This document shows, piece after piece, positions 1 to 8,184 of a stretch of 64,000 bases of DNA (positions are counted from its first letter, which is position 1; every line of letters starts with the position of its first letter). The notes beneath the pieces are model-generated. The model did not search any database, was not told the DNA's origin, and worked only from the letters and a program-made list of their open reading frames with translations. The position numbers and the translations under genes were made by a program. Source of the DNA: Halobellus captivus (lineage in GTDB: Archaea; Halobacteriota; Halobacteria; Halobacteriales; Haloferacaceae); NCBI RefSeq assembly GCF_007655485.1, contig NZ_VJXQ01000001.1:847109-911108 (forward strand). Reading direction: 5' to 3'.

Positions 1-47
1 CTCTCGCCGCCCACAACGCTTTCTGTCTCTCCCGCCAACCGACCGGC

Positions 48-581
48 GTGGACGAACTCGTCGTCAGCACCGTGGTCTACGCTCCGCCCGAAGAGGCGTA
101 CGATCTCCTCGTCGACTTCCCCCGATACGAGGCGTACGCCGACCACCTCCGCGACGTCGTCAGGCGACGCGGCGACGGCGGCCCGGGAACCCGCTACGCG
201 CTGCGGTTCGCCTGGTGGAAACTCACCTACACCGTCGAGTCGGAGGTCACGGAAGTCGATCCGCCGGAGCGCATCGAGTGGCGAGTCGTACGGAACCTCA
301 ACGCAAGCGGCCGCTGGCGCATCGAGGAACTCGACGAACTCCCCGATGGTGCCCCCGACTGGGCGAACACCGCCTCTCGCGTCTCCTTCGAGGTGTCGTA
401 CGACCCCACCTCGGCGAACGAGGGCGGCATCGACCTGCCGCGGTTCGTTTCGCTGGGTTGGGTGGTCGATCGACTCAAGCCCGCGATCGCGAGTGAGGCC
501 CAGCGGATCGTCGAACGAATCGTCGCCGACCTCGAAGGCGAACCGCGTCCGGTCGATCTCACCGTCGAGCGGCGAACCTGA
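48..581 (+). CDS. SRPBCC (START/polyketide-cyclase-like) family protein
   Basis: A 177-residue protein starting at GTG 48. The opening 'STVVYAPPEEAYDLLVDFPRYEAYADHL' type pattern (beta strand, then Pro-Glu-x-Ala-aromatic helix and FPRYEAY) is the usual N-terminus of the SRPBCC hydrophobic-ligand-binding fold, and the strand-rich middle and long C-terminal helix (about residues 140-170) complete it. Haloarchaea carry several such proteins; none of the visible residues assigns a ligand or reaction. The gene stands alone, with 195 bp before trkA. Fold call is fairly sure; function unknown. Confidence 0.8.
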   Translation: MDELVVSTVVYAPPEEAYDLLVDFPRYEAYADHLRDVVRRRGDGGPGTRYALRFAWWKLTYTVESEVTEVDPPERIEWRVVRNLNASGRWRIEELDELPDGAPDWANTASRVSFEVSYDPTSANEGGIDLPRFVSLGWVVDRLKPAIASEAQRIVERIVADLEGEPRPVDLTVERRT

Positions 582-776
582 TCGAAAGAAACCGAATCCG
601 AATCGGAAGGGAATGGAAAGACACTCGAAAGCAGATCAGTATTGAATCGGAAGGGAATCGAAGTAAGCGGGCGCGTCGGCGTCGAATACGGCGTTCTAGT
701 CGATTCAGACCGATGCCGAAAGAGAAATACGTCCTCGTCGGACACTCTCTGAGAGAATGAATCCGGGTGACTCCCC

Positions 777-2114
777 GTGCGCGTCGTGATCGTCGGAGCG
801 GGGCAGGTCGGATCGAGCATCGCGGCCGACCTCGCGGGCACGCACGAGGTGATCGTCGTCGACTGCGACGCAGATCGCGTTGAGGAGTTGAACTACTCGC
901 TCGACGTCCTCGGCGTGACCGGCGACGGGACCTCCGTGTCCACACTCGAAGAGGCCGGAATCGAGGACGTCGATATGGTGATCGCCTCGACCGACGACGA
1001 CGAGACCAATATCGTCGTCTGCTCGACGGTGAAAGCGGTTTCCGATGCGTTCACCATCGCCCGAGTGAAGAACACGGAGTATCTCCGGACGTGGGAGCGT
1101 TCGAAACGCGCCTTCGGCGTCGACTTTATGGTCTGTACGAACCTCCTGGCCGCGGAGTCGATCGTCCGGATGATCGGCCTCCCCGCCGCGCGCGACGTCG
1201 ACCCGTTCGCGGGCGGGCAGGTACAGATGGCCGAGTTCGAGGTCGACGCCGACAGTCCGGTCGCGAACCAGACCGTCGCCGAGGCCGACCGCTTCGACTC
1301 GCTGACGTTCGTCGCGATCCTCCGAAACGGCTGCGTCGAGATCGTCCGCGGGGAGACGGTGATCGAGCCCGACGACCGCGTCGTGGTGATCGGATCTCCC
1401 GAGAGCGTCCAGGAGTTCGCCCGATCGGTCGCTCCCAACGAATCGCCCGGCACCGCAGAGGAGGTCGTCATCGTCGGCGGTTCCGAGATCGGCTATCACG
1501 TCGCACGGCTGCTCGAAGAGCGCGACTTCACCCCCCGTCTCATCGAGCGCGACGGCGAGCGCGCTCGCGAGCTCGCAGAGCGGCTCCCGAAAACGGTCGT
1601 GATGGAATCGGACGCGACAGACATCGAGTTCCTCGAACGCGAGCACATCGGCGACGCCGACGCCGTCGTGTCCGCGCTCGACTCCGACGAGAAGAACCTC
1701 CTCGTCTCACTACTCGCCGCGCGGATGGGCGTCGAGCGGACGATCGCGATCATCGACGCGGCCGAGTACGTAGACCTCTTCGAGACCGTCGGCGTCGACG
1801 TCGGCGTCAGCCCGCGGGGCGTCGTCGCCGAGGAGATCTCCCGATTTACGCTCGACGGCGACGCCGAAAACGTCGCGCTCATCGAGTCCGACAAGGCCGA
1901 GGTCCTCGAAATCGAGATCGACGCCGAGAGCGTGCTCGCGGGGCGACCGATCCAGGAGTCCGCTCGGGACCTCCCCCCGGGCGTCGTCATCGGCGCAATC
2001 ACGCGCGAGCGCGAGTTCATCACCCCTCGCGGAGACACCGTCATCAAGGTCGGCGATCACGTCGTCGTCTTCGCCGATATCGACGTCGTGGATGACGTGA
2101 CCGCCCAGTTATGA
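777..2114 (+). CDS. trkA: Trk potassium uptake system, NAD-binding regulatory subunit TrkA
   Basis: This 445-residue cytoplasmic protein has two RCK modules in tandem. The first Rossmann motif is GAGQVG at residues 7-12, and the second lies near residues 229-241 (VVIVGGSEIG); each is followed by a TrkA-C region (about 140-215 and 365-445). That duplicated form is typical of TrkA gating the TrkH channel in response to NAD(H) or nucleotides. The start is GTG 777, which gives the canonical MRVVIVGAGQVG. Its stop overlaps the trkH start by 4 bp (ATGA), so the pair is translationally coupled. K+ uptake is central to the salt-in strategy of haloarchaea. Confidence 0.95.
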   Translation: MRVVIVGAGQVGSSIAADLAGTHEVIVVDCDADRVEELNYSLDVLGVTGDGTSVSTLEEAGIEDVDMVIASTDDDETNIVVCSTVKAVSDAFTIARVKNTEYLRTWERSKRAFGVDFMVCTNLLAAESIVRMIGLPAARDVDPFAGGQVQMAEFEVDADSPVANQTVAEADRFDSLTFVAILRNGCVEIVRGETVIEPDDRVVVIGSPESVQEFARSVAPNESPGTAEEVVIVGGSEIGYHVARLLEERDFTPRLIERDGERARELAERLPKTVVMESDATDIEFLEREHIGDADAVVSALDSDEKNLLVSLLAARMGVERTIAIIDAAEYVDLFETVGVDVGVSPRGVVAEEISRFTLDGDAENVALIESDKAEVLEIEIDAESVLAGRPIQESARDLPPGVVIGAITREREFITPRGDTVIKVGDHVVVFADIDVVDDVTAQL

Positions 2115-3718
2115 GCGTCCAGCTTCGCGTCGACGTGCGGGCCAGCCTGAGCCTCGTCGGTTCCGTCCTGAAATATCTCGCCGTTCCGCTGTGTCTCCCG
2201 TTGGTCGTGGCGCTGTACTACGGTGAGACCGTCGTCCCGTTCGTCGCGACCATCGCGCTCACCGTCGCCGTCGGCGTCGGACTCGAACGCCTCCATCGCG
2301 ACCCGGACCTGCGCGCCCGCGAGGGGTTCCTGATGGTGGCACTCACCTGGCTCACCGTCGCTCTCATCGGCGCGGTCCCGTACCTGATCGAGGCGCACGG
2401 CCTGCCGCCGCTGATCGCTGCGACCCATCCGGGGTCGACGCTTGCGAACCCCGAGAACGCGCTGTTCGAGGCGATGAGCGGATTCACCACGACGGGGGCG
2501 ACCGTCCTCGGCGACATCTCCTTCGAGTCGCACACGCGCTCGGTTATGCTCTGGCGACAGCTCACGCAGTGGCTCGGCGGAATGGGGATCGTCGTCCTCG
2601 CGGTCGCGATCCTGCCGGAGCTCTCCGTCGGCGGCGCGCAGCTGATGGACGCGGAAGCGCCCGGCCCGGGAATCGAGAAGCTCACGCCCCGGATCGCCGA
2701 AACGGCGCGAGCGCTGTGGGGGGCGTACCTCGGATTGACCCTCCTCGAAATTCTCCTCCTGTACTCGCTGTCGGTCGCCGGGATCGACGACGGGATGACG
2801 CTGTACAACGCGGTCGCCCACGGGCTGACGACGATGCCGACCGGCGGGTTCTCACCCGAGGCACGGAGCATCGAGGCGTTCAGCGCTGCGGCACAGTGGA
2901 TCATCATTCCGTTCATGATCGCCGCCGGGACGAACTTCGCGCTGTTCTGGCACGTGCTGTCCGGCGACTCGACGCGGCTGTTCCGTGACGCGGAGTTCAA
3001 GTTTTACCTCGGCGTGCTGGGGACGTTCACCGCGCTCTTGGCCGGGGTGCTCTTCACCGGCGGCTTCGCCGCGACAGCACCCGCGGGCGGGACGTACGAC
3101 GCCGTGTATCTCGACGGCGTGAGCGCGGCAATCGCCGGGCAGGCCGAACCCGCGATCCGACACGCGCTGTTCCAGGCGGCAGCGATCGTGACGACCACCG
3201 GGTACGCGAGTATGGACTTCAACGCGTGGGGCCCCGCCGGGAAGGGGATCCTCCTCTTCGGGATCTTCGTCGGCGGTTCGGCGGGATCGACCGGCGGTGC
3301 GGTGAAGATCGTCCGGTGGTACGTGATTCTCAAGGCCGTTCGCCGAGAGCTATTTACGACCGCCCACCCGGAAGCCGTCCGGCCGGTTCGACTCGGCGGC
3401 AACCCGATCGACGAGCGCGCGCTTCGCGGGATTTACGCCTTCACGTCCCTCTATCTCGCACTCTTCGTACTGGCGGCAGTGCTGTTCTTCCTCGACGCCC
3501 ACCGTGTCGGACTCAGCGTCACCGTGTTGGAAGTCGTCTCTGTGTCCGCGACCGCCATCGGCAACGTCGGCCCGGCGTTCGGACAGTTCGGACCGATGGG
3601 CGGGTACCTATCGCTCTCGGAGCCGAGTAAACTGCTCTTCGTCTTCCTGATGTGGATCGGTCGGCTGGAGATCCTCCCGGTGCTCGTGCTCTTGATGCCG
3701 GAGTACTGGCAGCGGTAG
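2111..3718 (+). CDS. trkH: Trk potassium uptake system, membrane subunit TrkH
   Basis: A 535-residue polytopic membrane protein and the K+-conducting partner of TrkA. Four selectivity-filter-like loops are visible: GFTTTGATV near residue 125, TTMPTGGFS near 239, TTTGYASMDF near 362, and a last one with SVSATAIGNVGPAF near 475. The intramembrane glycine-rich segment GGSAGSTGG lies near 392. Many hydrophobic helices occur from residue 12 onward. ATG 2111 overlaps the trkA stop. A Trk/Ktr family member, with full expected length. Confidence 0.95.
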   Translation: MSVQLRVDVRASLSLVGSVLKYLAVPLCLPLVVALYYGETVVPFVATIALTVAVGVGLERLHRDPDLRAREGFLMVALTWLTVALIGAVPYLIEAHGLPPLIAATHPGSTLANPENALFEAMSGFTTTGATVLGDISFESHTRSVMLWRQLTQWLGGMGIVVLAVAILPELSVGGAQLMDAEAPGPGIEKLTPRIAETARALWGAYLGLTLLEILLLYSLSVAGIDDGMTLYNAVAHGLTTMPTGGFSPEARSIEAFSAAAQWIIIPFMIAAGTNFALFWHVLSGDSTRLFRDAEFKFYLGVLGTFTALLAGVLFTGGFAATAPAGGTYDAVYLDGVSAAIAGQAEPAIRHALFQAAAIVTTTGYASMDFNAWGPAGKGILLFGIFVGGSAGSTGGAVKIVRWYVILKAVRRELFTTAHPEAVRPVRLGGNPIDERALRGIYAFTSLYLALFVLAAVLFFLDAHRVGLSVTVLEVVSVSATAIGNVGPAFGQFGPMGGYLSLSEPSKLLFVFLMWIGRLEILPVLVLLMPEYWQR

Positions 3719-3802
3719 CGACAGAGCCTGTCGAGAGGGTCGAAAAGAGACGAATCCGCGTCGGGAACGAAAAACGGCGGTCCGCCGCAAAGCGGAGTCG
3801 CG

Positions 3803-5125
3803 TCAGTTCTCGACGGCCGATGCCGCCCGGATGATCGCTTCCTCGCCGAACTTCGGACCGATCAGCTGTAGCCCGACCGGCAGGCCGTCTGCCTCGCCAG
3901 CGGGCACCGAGATCGCCGGGAGGTTCGCGAGGTTCACCGGCACGGTGTTGGCGTCCATCAGGTAGAGCTGAAGGGGATCGTCGAGACTCTCGCCGAGCGC
4001 GGGCGGGAGGACGGGCATCGTCGGCGTCGCGAGCACGTCCGCGCGCTCGAAGGCGTCGTCGAAGTCGTGTTTTACCCACGCGCGGGCGTCCTGCGCCTTC
4101 TTGTAGTACTTGTCGTGGTAGCCCGCGGACAGCGCGAACGTGCCGAGCAGGATCCGACGCTTCACTTCCTCGCCGAAGCCTTCCTCGCGGGCGCTGGCGA
4201 AGGCGTCGTTCCAGTTGCCCTCGTAGCCGCCGGACTTCCCGTACCGAACGCCGTCGAAGCGCGCCAGGTTCGAGGAGGCCTCCGACATCGCGATGACGTA
4301 GTACGCCTGCACCGCGTGCTCGACCGATTCGAGCGAGACGTCGACGGTCTCCGCGCCCTGCGCGCGTAGGTCGTCGATCGCGGCCTCGAAGCGCTCGACG
4401 ACGCGGTCGTCCGCGCCGTCCAGTAAGTCGGTGACGACGCCGATCGTCGTGCTGTCGACGTCGCCGTCGGCTGCGGCGGCGTACTCCGAGTCGGTCGCGG
4501 GGTGGGTGTCGTCAGCGGTCGCAGCTGCGCCCGAACCCTCGCCGCCGACGTCGAACCGCGTCGTCGAATCGCGGGGGTCGGGTCCCGAAATCACGTCCAA
4601 GAGCGCGGCCGCGTCCTCGACGTTCCGGGCGATCGGGCCGATCTGTTCGAGGGAATTCGCGTACGCGACGAGCCCATATCGCGAGACGAGCCCGTAGGTC
4701 GGCTTGATGCCGACGACCCCGCAGAACGCCGCCGGGTTCCGAACGGAGCCGCCCGTGTCGGAACCGAGCGCGAGGTCGGCCTCGCCAGCGGCGACCGCGG
4801 CCGCCGAGCCGCCGGAGGAGCCGCCGGGGACGTGTCCCTCGTCGACGGGGTTCTTCGTGGCCCCGTACGCCGACGTCTCGGTTGTGCCGCCCATCCCGAA
4901 CTCGTCCATATTCGCCTTTCCGATGATCGTCGCTCCAGCTCCTTTCAGCCGCTCGACGACGGTCGCGTCGTAGGGGGGCACGTACGTCTCCAGCATCGCG
5001 GAACCGCAGGTCGTCCGCACGCCCTCGGTGCTGATGTTGTCCTTGACGGCCACCGTCATATCCGCGAGCGGGCCGTCACCGTCGCCCTCGATCGTCTCCT
5101 CGGTGATGAACGCGTTCAGACTCAT
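3803..5125 (-). CDS. gatA: Asp-tRNA(Asn)/Glu-tRNA(Gln) amidotransferase subunit A
   Basis: The glutaminase subunit of the tRNA-dependent amidotransferase that makes Gln-tRNA(Gln)/Asn-tRNA(Asn). The amidase-signature triad is visible: Lys28 (VAVKDN), the cis-Ser pair in PGGSSGGSAA (residues 100-108), and nucleophile Ser127 in SDTGGSVRNPA. At 440 residues it is shorter than typical bacterial GatA (about 485). An acidic Asp/Ala-rich insert (about residues 195-225) is halophile-typical. Its ATG shares one base with the gatC stop (TAATG), so gatCA is one coupled operon. GatB is not in the window. Confidence 0.96.
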   Translation of the reverse strand: MSLNAFITEETIEGDGDGPLADMTVAVKDNISTEGVRTTCGSAMLETYVPPYDATVVERLKGAGATIIGKANMDEFGMGGTTETSAYGATKNPVDEGHVPGGSSGGSAAAVAAGEADLALGSDTGGSVRNPAAFCGVVGIKPTYGLVSRYGLVAYANSLEQIGPIARNVEDAAALLDVISGPDPRDSTTRFDVGGEGSGAAATADDTHPATDSEYAAAADGDVDSTTIGVVTDLLDGADDRVVERFEAAIDDLRAQGAETVDVSLESVEHAVQAYYVIAMSEASSNLARFDGVRYGKSGGYEGNWNDAFASAREEGFGEEVKRRILLGTFALSAGYHDKYYKKAQDARAWVKHDFDDAFERADVLATPTMPVLPPALGESLDDPLQLYLMDANTVPVNLANLPAISVPAGEADGLPVGLQLIGPKFGEEAIIRAASAVEN

Positions 5126-5403
5126 TAGGACACCCGCGGCCCCTTGAAGAAGCCGTCTTCGGTCTCCGCGGCGTTCCCGAGCGCCTCCTCCTGGGAGAGG
5201 CTCGCTCGAACCTCGTCGGAACGCATCACGTTCACCAGGTCGGCCTCGCTCTCGACTTCGGGCACTTCATCGAGGGCCTCGAAGTACTCGAGGATCTCCG
5301 CGAACTGCGCCGTGAACGCATCGACCTCCTCGGCGTCGAGATCGACGCGGGCTAACTCCGCGACGTGTTCGACGTCCTCGGCGTCGACGGGCGTCTCGCT
5401 CAT
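5125..5403 (-). CDS. gatC: Asp-tRNA(Asn)/Glu-tRNA(Gln) amidotransferase subunit C
   Basis: A 92-residue protein with the GatC signature: an N-terminal helix VEHVAELARVDLDAEE, FAEILEYFEALDEV in the middle, and the extended C-terminal belt ending with a GFFKGPRVS-type tail. GatC wraps GatA and GatB together. It is first in the gatCA operon; the stop overlaps the gatA ATG by one base. An upstream promoter is expected in the 260-bp gap shared with the divergent NUDIX gene. Confidence 0.95.
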   Translation of the reverse strand: MSETPVDAEDVEHVAELARVDLDAEEVDAFTAQFAEILEYFEALDEVPEVESEADLVNVMRSDEVRASLSQEEALGNAAETEDGFFKGPRVS

Positions 5404-5663
5404 ATCCGAGAGGAACCGTGGCCCGGGAGTAAGAGTTTCGGTGCGCGTTATACGGAGTCGGAGAGTGGGAGACGACAGGAATCGCCGTTGTCAACAACTC
5501 GGACGCCCCTGCCCCTTCCACTCCCACCCAACGGGCCGCGGCTGGCACTCGAACGCCGGACGTGGGGAGTCGTCGCGGCGTTTCGGCGATCGCGTCCGCC
5601 GGTTGATCGCCGTCGCTGAGCCCGAACAGTAAAAGCCACCTACGCTCCGGCGCATCGCCGCGT

Positions 5664-6155
5664 ATGGAGACGACACGGCACTTCACCGCGACGGTCTACA
5701 TCGTCGAGAGCGGGGCCGTCGCGCTGCATCACCACGAGCGCCTCGGGATCCGCGTGCCGCCGGGCGGGCACGTCGACCGCGACGAACTCCCGCACGAGGC
5801 GGGACTGCGGGAAGTCCGGGAGGAGACCGGGCTCGACGCGGAACTTTTGGATGGTACCGACGACGTCGACGCCCCCGCCGGACGGGTGCTGCCGCGACCG
5901 CGACACCAGATGCTCTACGACATCAACGTCCACCCGGACGGCACTGCCGGGCACCAGCACATCGATCACGTCTACTACGCCCGCGTGGATTCCCGCGAGA
6001 TCGACCCCGCGGGCGACGACGAGGCCGATACCGAGGCGTGGGAGTGGTACGACGAGACCGAACTCCGCGAGAGCGACGTCGATCCCGACACCGTGCAGTT
6101 CTCGCTGGAAGCGATCGAGGCCGCCGAAAACGTCGCATCCACCGCAGCGGAGTAG
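5664..6155 (+). CDS. NUDIX hydrolase
   Basis: A 163-residue protein with a perfect Nudix box, G35-x5-E41-x7-REVxEExGL ending at L57. The REVREE core binds the divalent metal that assists hydrolysis of nucleoside-diphosphate-linked substrates. A His-rich segment 'LHHHERLG' precedes the box, and the C-terminal EWYDETEL is common in the family. The substrate cannot be told from sequence. A TATA-like AGTAAAAG near 5629 lies about 30 bp before the ATG, so the transcript is probably nearly leaderless. Confidence 0.9.
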   Translation: METTRHFTATVYIVESGAVALHHHERLGIRVPPGGHVDRDELPHEAGLREVREETGLDAELLDGTDDVDAPAGRVLPRPRHQMLYDINVHPDGTAGHQHIDHVYYARVDSREIDPAGDDEADTEAWEWYDETELRESDVDPDTVQFSLEAIEAAENVASTAAE

Positions 6156-6173
6156 CGCCCCCAGGCGACGCGA

Positions 6174-7361
6174 CTATGCCCCGTCGTCTTCGTCGGGCGG
6201 GCGGACGGGTCCGTCGTCAACGAGCGCGCGGACGTACCGTTCGACGTGGTTCTCCATCCGGCGTTTGTACCCGGCCTGTCGGGCCAACCGATCCAGTTCC
6301 CGAGAGACGTACGTCCCGTACTGGACGGCCTTCTTGTCCGCTCTTCGAACCGAATCAGGGACGGCGCCGCGGGCGGCCTCCCGCAGCGCGACCTTCCGCC
6401 GGTCGCCGTCGACGAGGAGGTGTCCGGGGAGCCCCAGCGCCGCCTCGACGACGTCGTCGTGCAGCAGCGGCGTGACCGGTTCGACGCTCGCCGCCCGGAT
6501 CGCGAGCACGTCGCGTTCGGCCTGTGCGGGAACCGTGGCCAGCAGCTCCCGGCGCGCCCCGCGAACGGTGTCGGCCTCGACCCGCGGGTCCCCGGGGGCC
6601 TTCGCCACCTTCGCGTAGCCGCCGAACAGTTCGTCCGCGCCCTGCCCGAGCGCGAGGCGGTCGAAGCCGTCTGCCGCGACGCGCTCGGCGACGAGATAGA
6701 GGGGAAGTGCGATCGAGAGATCCATCGGGTTCGTTCGACCGAGCGCGTCGACGAGCGTCGGAATCGCGTCGAGGAGGTCGTCGTGGGCGAGTTCGACCAC
6801 GCGGAGCTCTCGATCCATCCTCGCCGCTGCGTCCCGAGCGGCCCCGACGTCGTGACTCCCCTCGAAGCCCGCGACGTAACAGGGTGCGTCCGGGACGCCC
6901 GCGGCGACGACAGCGCTATCGACGCCGCCGGAAAACGCGACGGCGACATCGTCGGCGGACGCGTCGTCGCTCGCGCCGACCGCTCGCGTTCGGGCGAGTA
7001 CCGCATCCCGCACCCGTTGGAGAGCTCGATCGTCGCCATCGACCGGGTCGAAGTCGGGGAGCGTCCAGCGCGGCCTGTCTCGATCGGCCTCACGGAAGTG
7101 CTCGCCGAGAGTCGCGACTGTCCCCGCCGAGACGGAGACCGGATCCGAGAGGTCCCGTCGGTCGAACGCCCACGCTGAAGGGTCATCGGTATCGACGAAG
7201 AGCGGTCGACGGCCGAGCACGTCGCGAACGATCGTTCCGTCGACGACGCCCGCGAATCCCGCGGTCCCCGGCAGCGCCTCGCCCGTTTCGATCGCGCGTC
7301 GAACGGTCGCAGGATCGGCCCCATCGACGACGTCGTCCGGCGAATCAACGGGGGCGGCCAT
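6174..7361 (-). CDS. asparagine synthetase-related protein (synthetase domain, no glutaminase Cys)
   Basis: A 395-residue protein. The ATP-pyrophosphatase P-loop SGGVDS is at residues 144-149, and GQGADELFGGY lies near residue 228, both hallmarks of the AsnB C-terminal domain. The first ~110 residues resemble a remnant of the class II glutamine amidotransferase domain (TAGFAGVV, DVLGRRPLFVD), but there is no N-terminal Cys2 nucleophile and the domain is short. It therefore probably uses ammonia or has another amidation/adenylation role. Its start codon directly abuts the stop of the PHP gene upstream, so the two are cotranscribed. Confidence 0.8.
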   Translation of the reverse strand: MAAPVDSPDDVVDGADPATVRRAIETGEALPGTAGFAGVVDGTIVRDVLGRRPLFVDTDDPSAWAFDRRDLSDPVSVSAGTVATLGEHFREADRDRPRWTLPDFDPVDGDDRALQRVRDAVLARTRAVGASDDASADDVAVAFSGGVDSAVVAAGVPDAPCYVAGFEGSHDVGAARDAAARMDRELRVVELAHDDLLDAIPTLVDALGRTNPMDLSIALPLYLVAERVAADGFDRLALGQGADELFGGYAKVAKAPGDPRVEADTVRGARRELLATVPAQAERDVLAIRAASVEPVTPLLHDDVVEAALGLPGHLLVDGDRRKVALREAARGAVPDSVRRADKKAVQYGTYVSRELDRLARQAGYKRRMENHVERYVRALVDDGPVRPPDEDDGA

Positions 7362-8045
7362 CTACACCAGGTCCGAGATGGTGCGCTTGATCCGGCGCTT
7401 GACGCCGCCGCCGAACTGCCGGAAGGAGATGCGCCACGGGGTCCGGCTGCCGACGACCGTCGTCTCGCCCGCGGCGATCGCATCCAGAATCCCGGACGCC
7501 GAGCGGTCGTCGGTCGCCACGTCGGTCACGGCCTGTCCGACCATCTCGCTGATGTGGGCGTCGCTCCCGGCCGTTTTCGGCATCCCGCGAGCGGTCGCGA
7601 AGCGGTCGGCCTTCCGGTTCGCCAAGCCGGTGAACAGTCGCGAGTTGTACACCTCGATGGCGTCGGCCGCGGCGAGTTGGTCGCCGGTGATGTGTGCGGC
7701 GACGCCGTGTCGAGAGGACTGAAACGGGTGCGGAACGACGGCGATGCCGCCTTGTTCGTGAATCCGATCGAGCGTTTCGTCGTAGGAGAGTCCCGCGGGG
7801 ACGAGTTCGTCGATACCGAACGCGAGGACGTGTCCGGCCGCCGACGTCACCTCCATCCCGGTGATGCCGACGAGATCGTACTCCGAAGCCAACTCGGCGG
7901 CTTCGAGGCTGGCGTCGATCTCGTCGTGGTCCGTGATCGCGAGCGCGTCGAGGCCGACGGCCTGCGCCTGCGCTAAGAGCAGTTCGACGGGGTCGCGGCC
8001 GTCGTACGACAGCGACGAGTGCGAGTGCAGCTCGACCGATAGCAC
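7362..8045 (-). CDS. PHP domain metal-dependent phosphoesterase
   Basis: A 227-residue protein with the PHP motifs in order: ELHSHSSLSYDG (His7, His9), AITDHDEID (Asp39, His40), GMEVTS near residue 61, VPHPF near 104 and GSDAH near 160. These ligands make the trinuclear metal site of PHP phosphoesterases. The basic C-terminus (GGGVKRRIKRTISDLV) is a typical haloarchaeal tail. The ATG at 8045 sits about 26 bp from a minus-strand TATA (8064-8074), so the mRNA is predicted to be leaderless. First gene of a two-gene operon with the AsnB-like gene. Confidence 0.9.
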   Translation of the reverse strand: MLSVELHSHSSLSYDGRDPVELLLAQAQAVGLDALAITDHDEIDASLEAAELASEYDLVGITGMEVTSAAGHVLAFGIDELVPAGLSYDETLDRIHEQGGIAVVPHPFQSSRHGVAAHITGDQLAAADAIEVYNSRLFTGLANRKADRFATARGMPKTAGSDAHISEMVGQAVTDVATDDRSASGILDAIAAGETTVVGSRTPWRISFRQFGGGVKRRIKRTISDLV

Positions 8046-8063
8046 GGAAGTGGGTAGTCGCCG

Positions 8064-8074
8064 CGATTAAAAAA
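8064..8074 (-). promoter_or_regulatory. TATA box of the PHP/AsnB-like operon
   Basis: On the minus strand the sequence TTTTTTAATCG is centred about 26 bp upstream of the PHP start codon at 8045, the spacing expected for a leaderless haloarchaeal transcript. Confidence 0.55.
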
Positions 8075-8128
8075 GCGGCCCGATCCGATCGCCGGTCCCG
8101 GCGGTGCCGCCCGGTCGCGACCGATCAA

Positions 8129-8142
8129 TGCACGTACGTGCA
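8129..8142. promoter_or_regulatory. 14-bp perfect palindrome upstream of purL
   Basis: TGCACGTACGTGCA is perfectly self-complementary. It lies between the divergent PHP and purL genes, about 10 bp before the AT-rich GCATTAATT stretch (about 8152-8160) that is the likely purL TATA region. The position suits a dimeric regulator of purL; no regulator is identified. Confidence 0.5.
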
Positions 8143-8184
8143 CACAGAAAAGCATTAATTCGCTCTTCTTGAACAGGGAAGTGA

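Noticed and set aside
1091..2095. Long Arg-rich open frame (334 codons) in trkA
   Set aside because: It is a shadow: more than a third Arg, typical of a wrong frame of GC-rich DNA, entirely inside an unmistakable TrkA.
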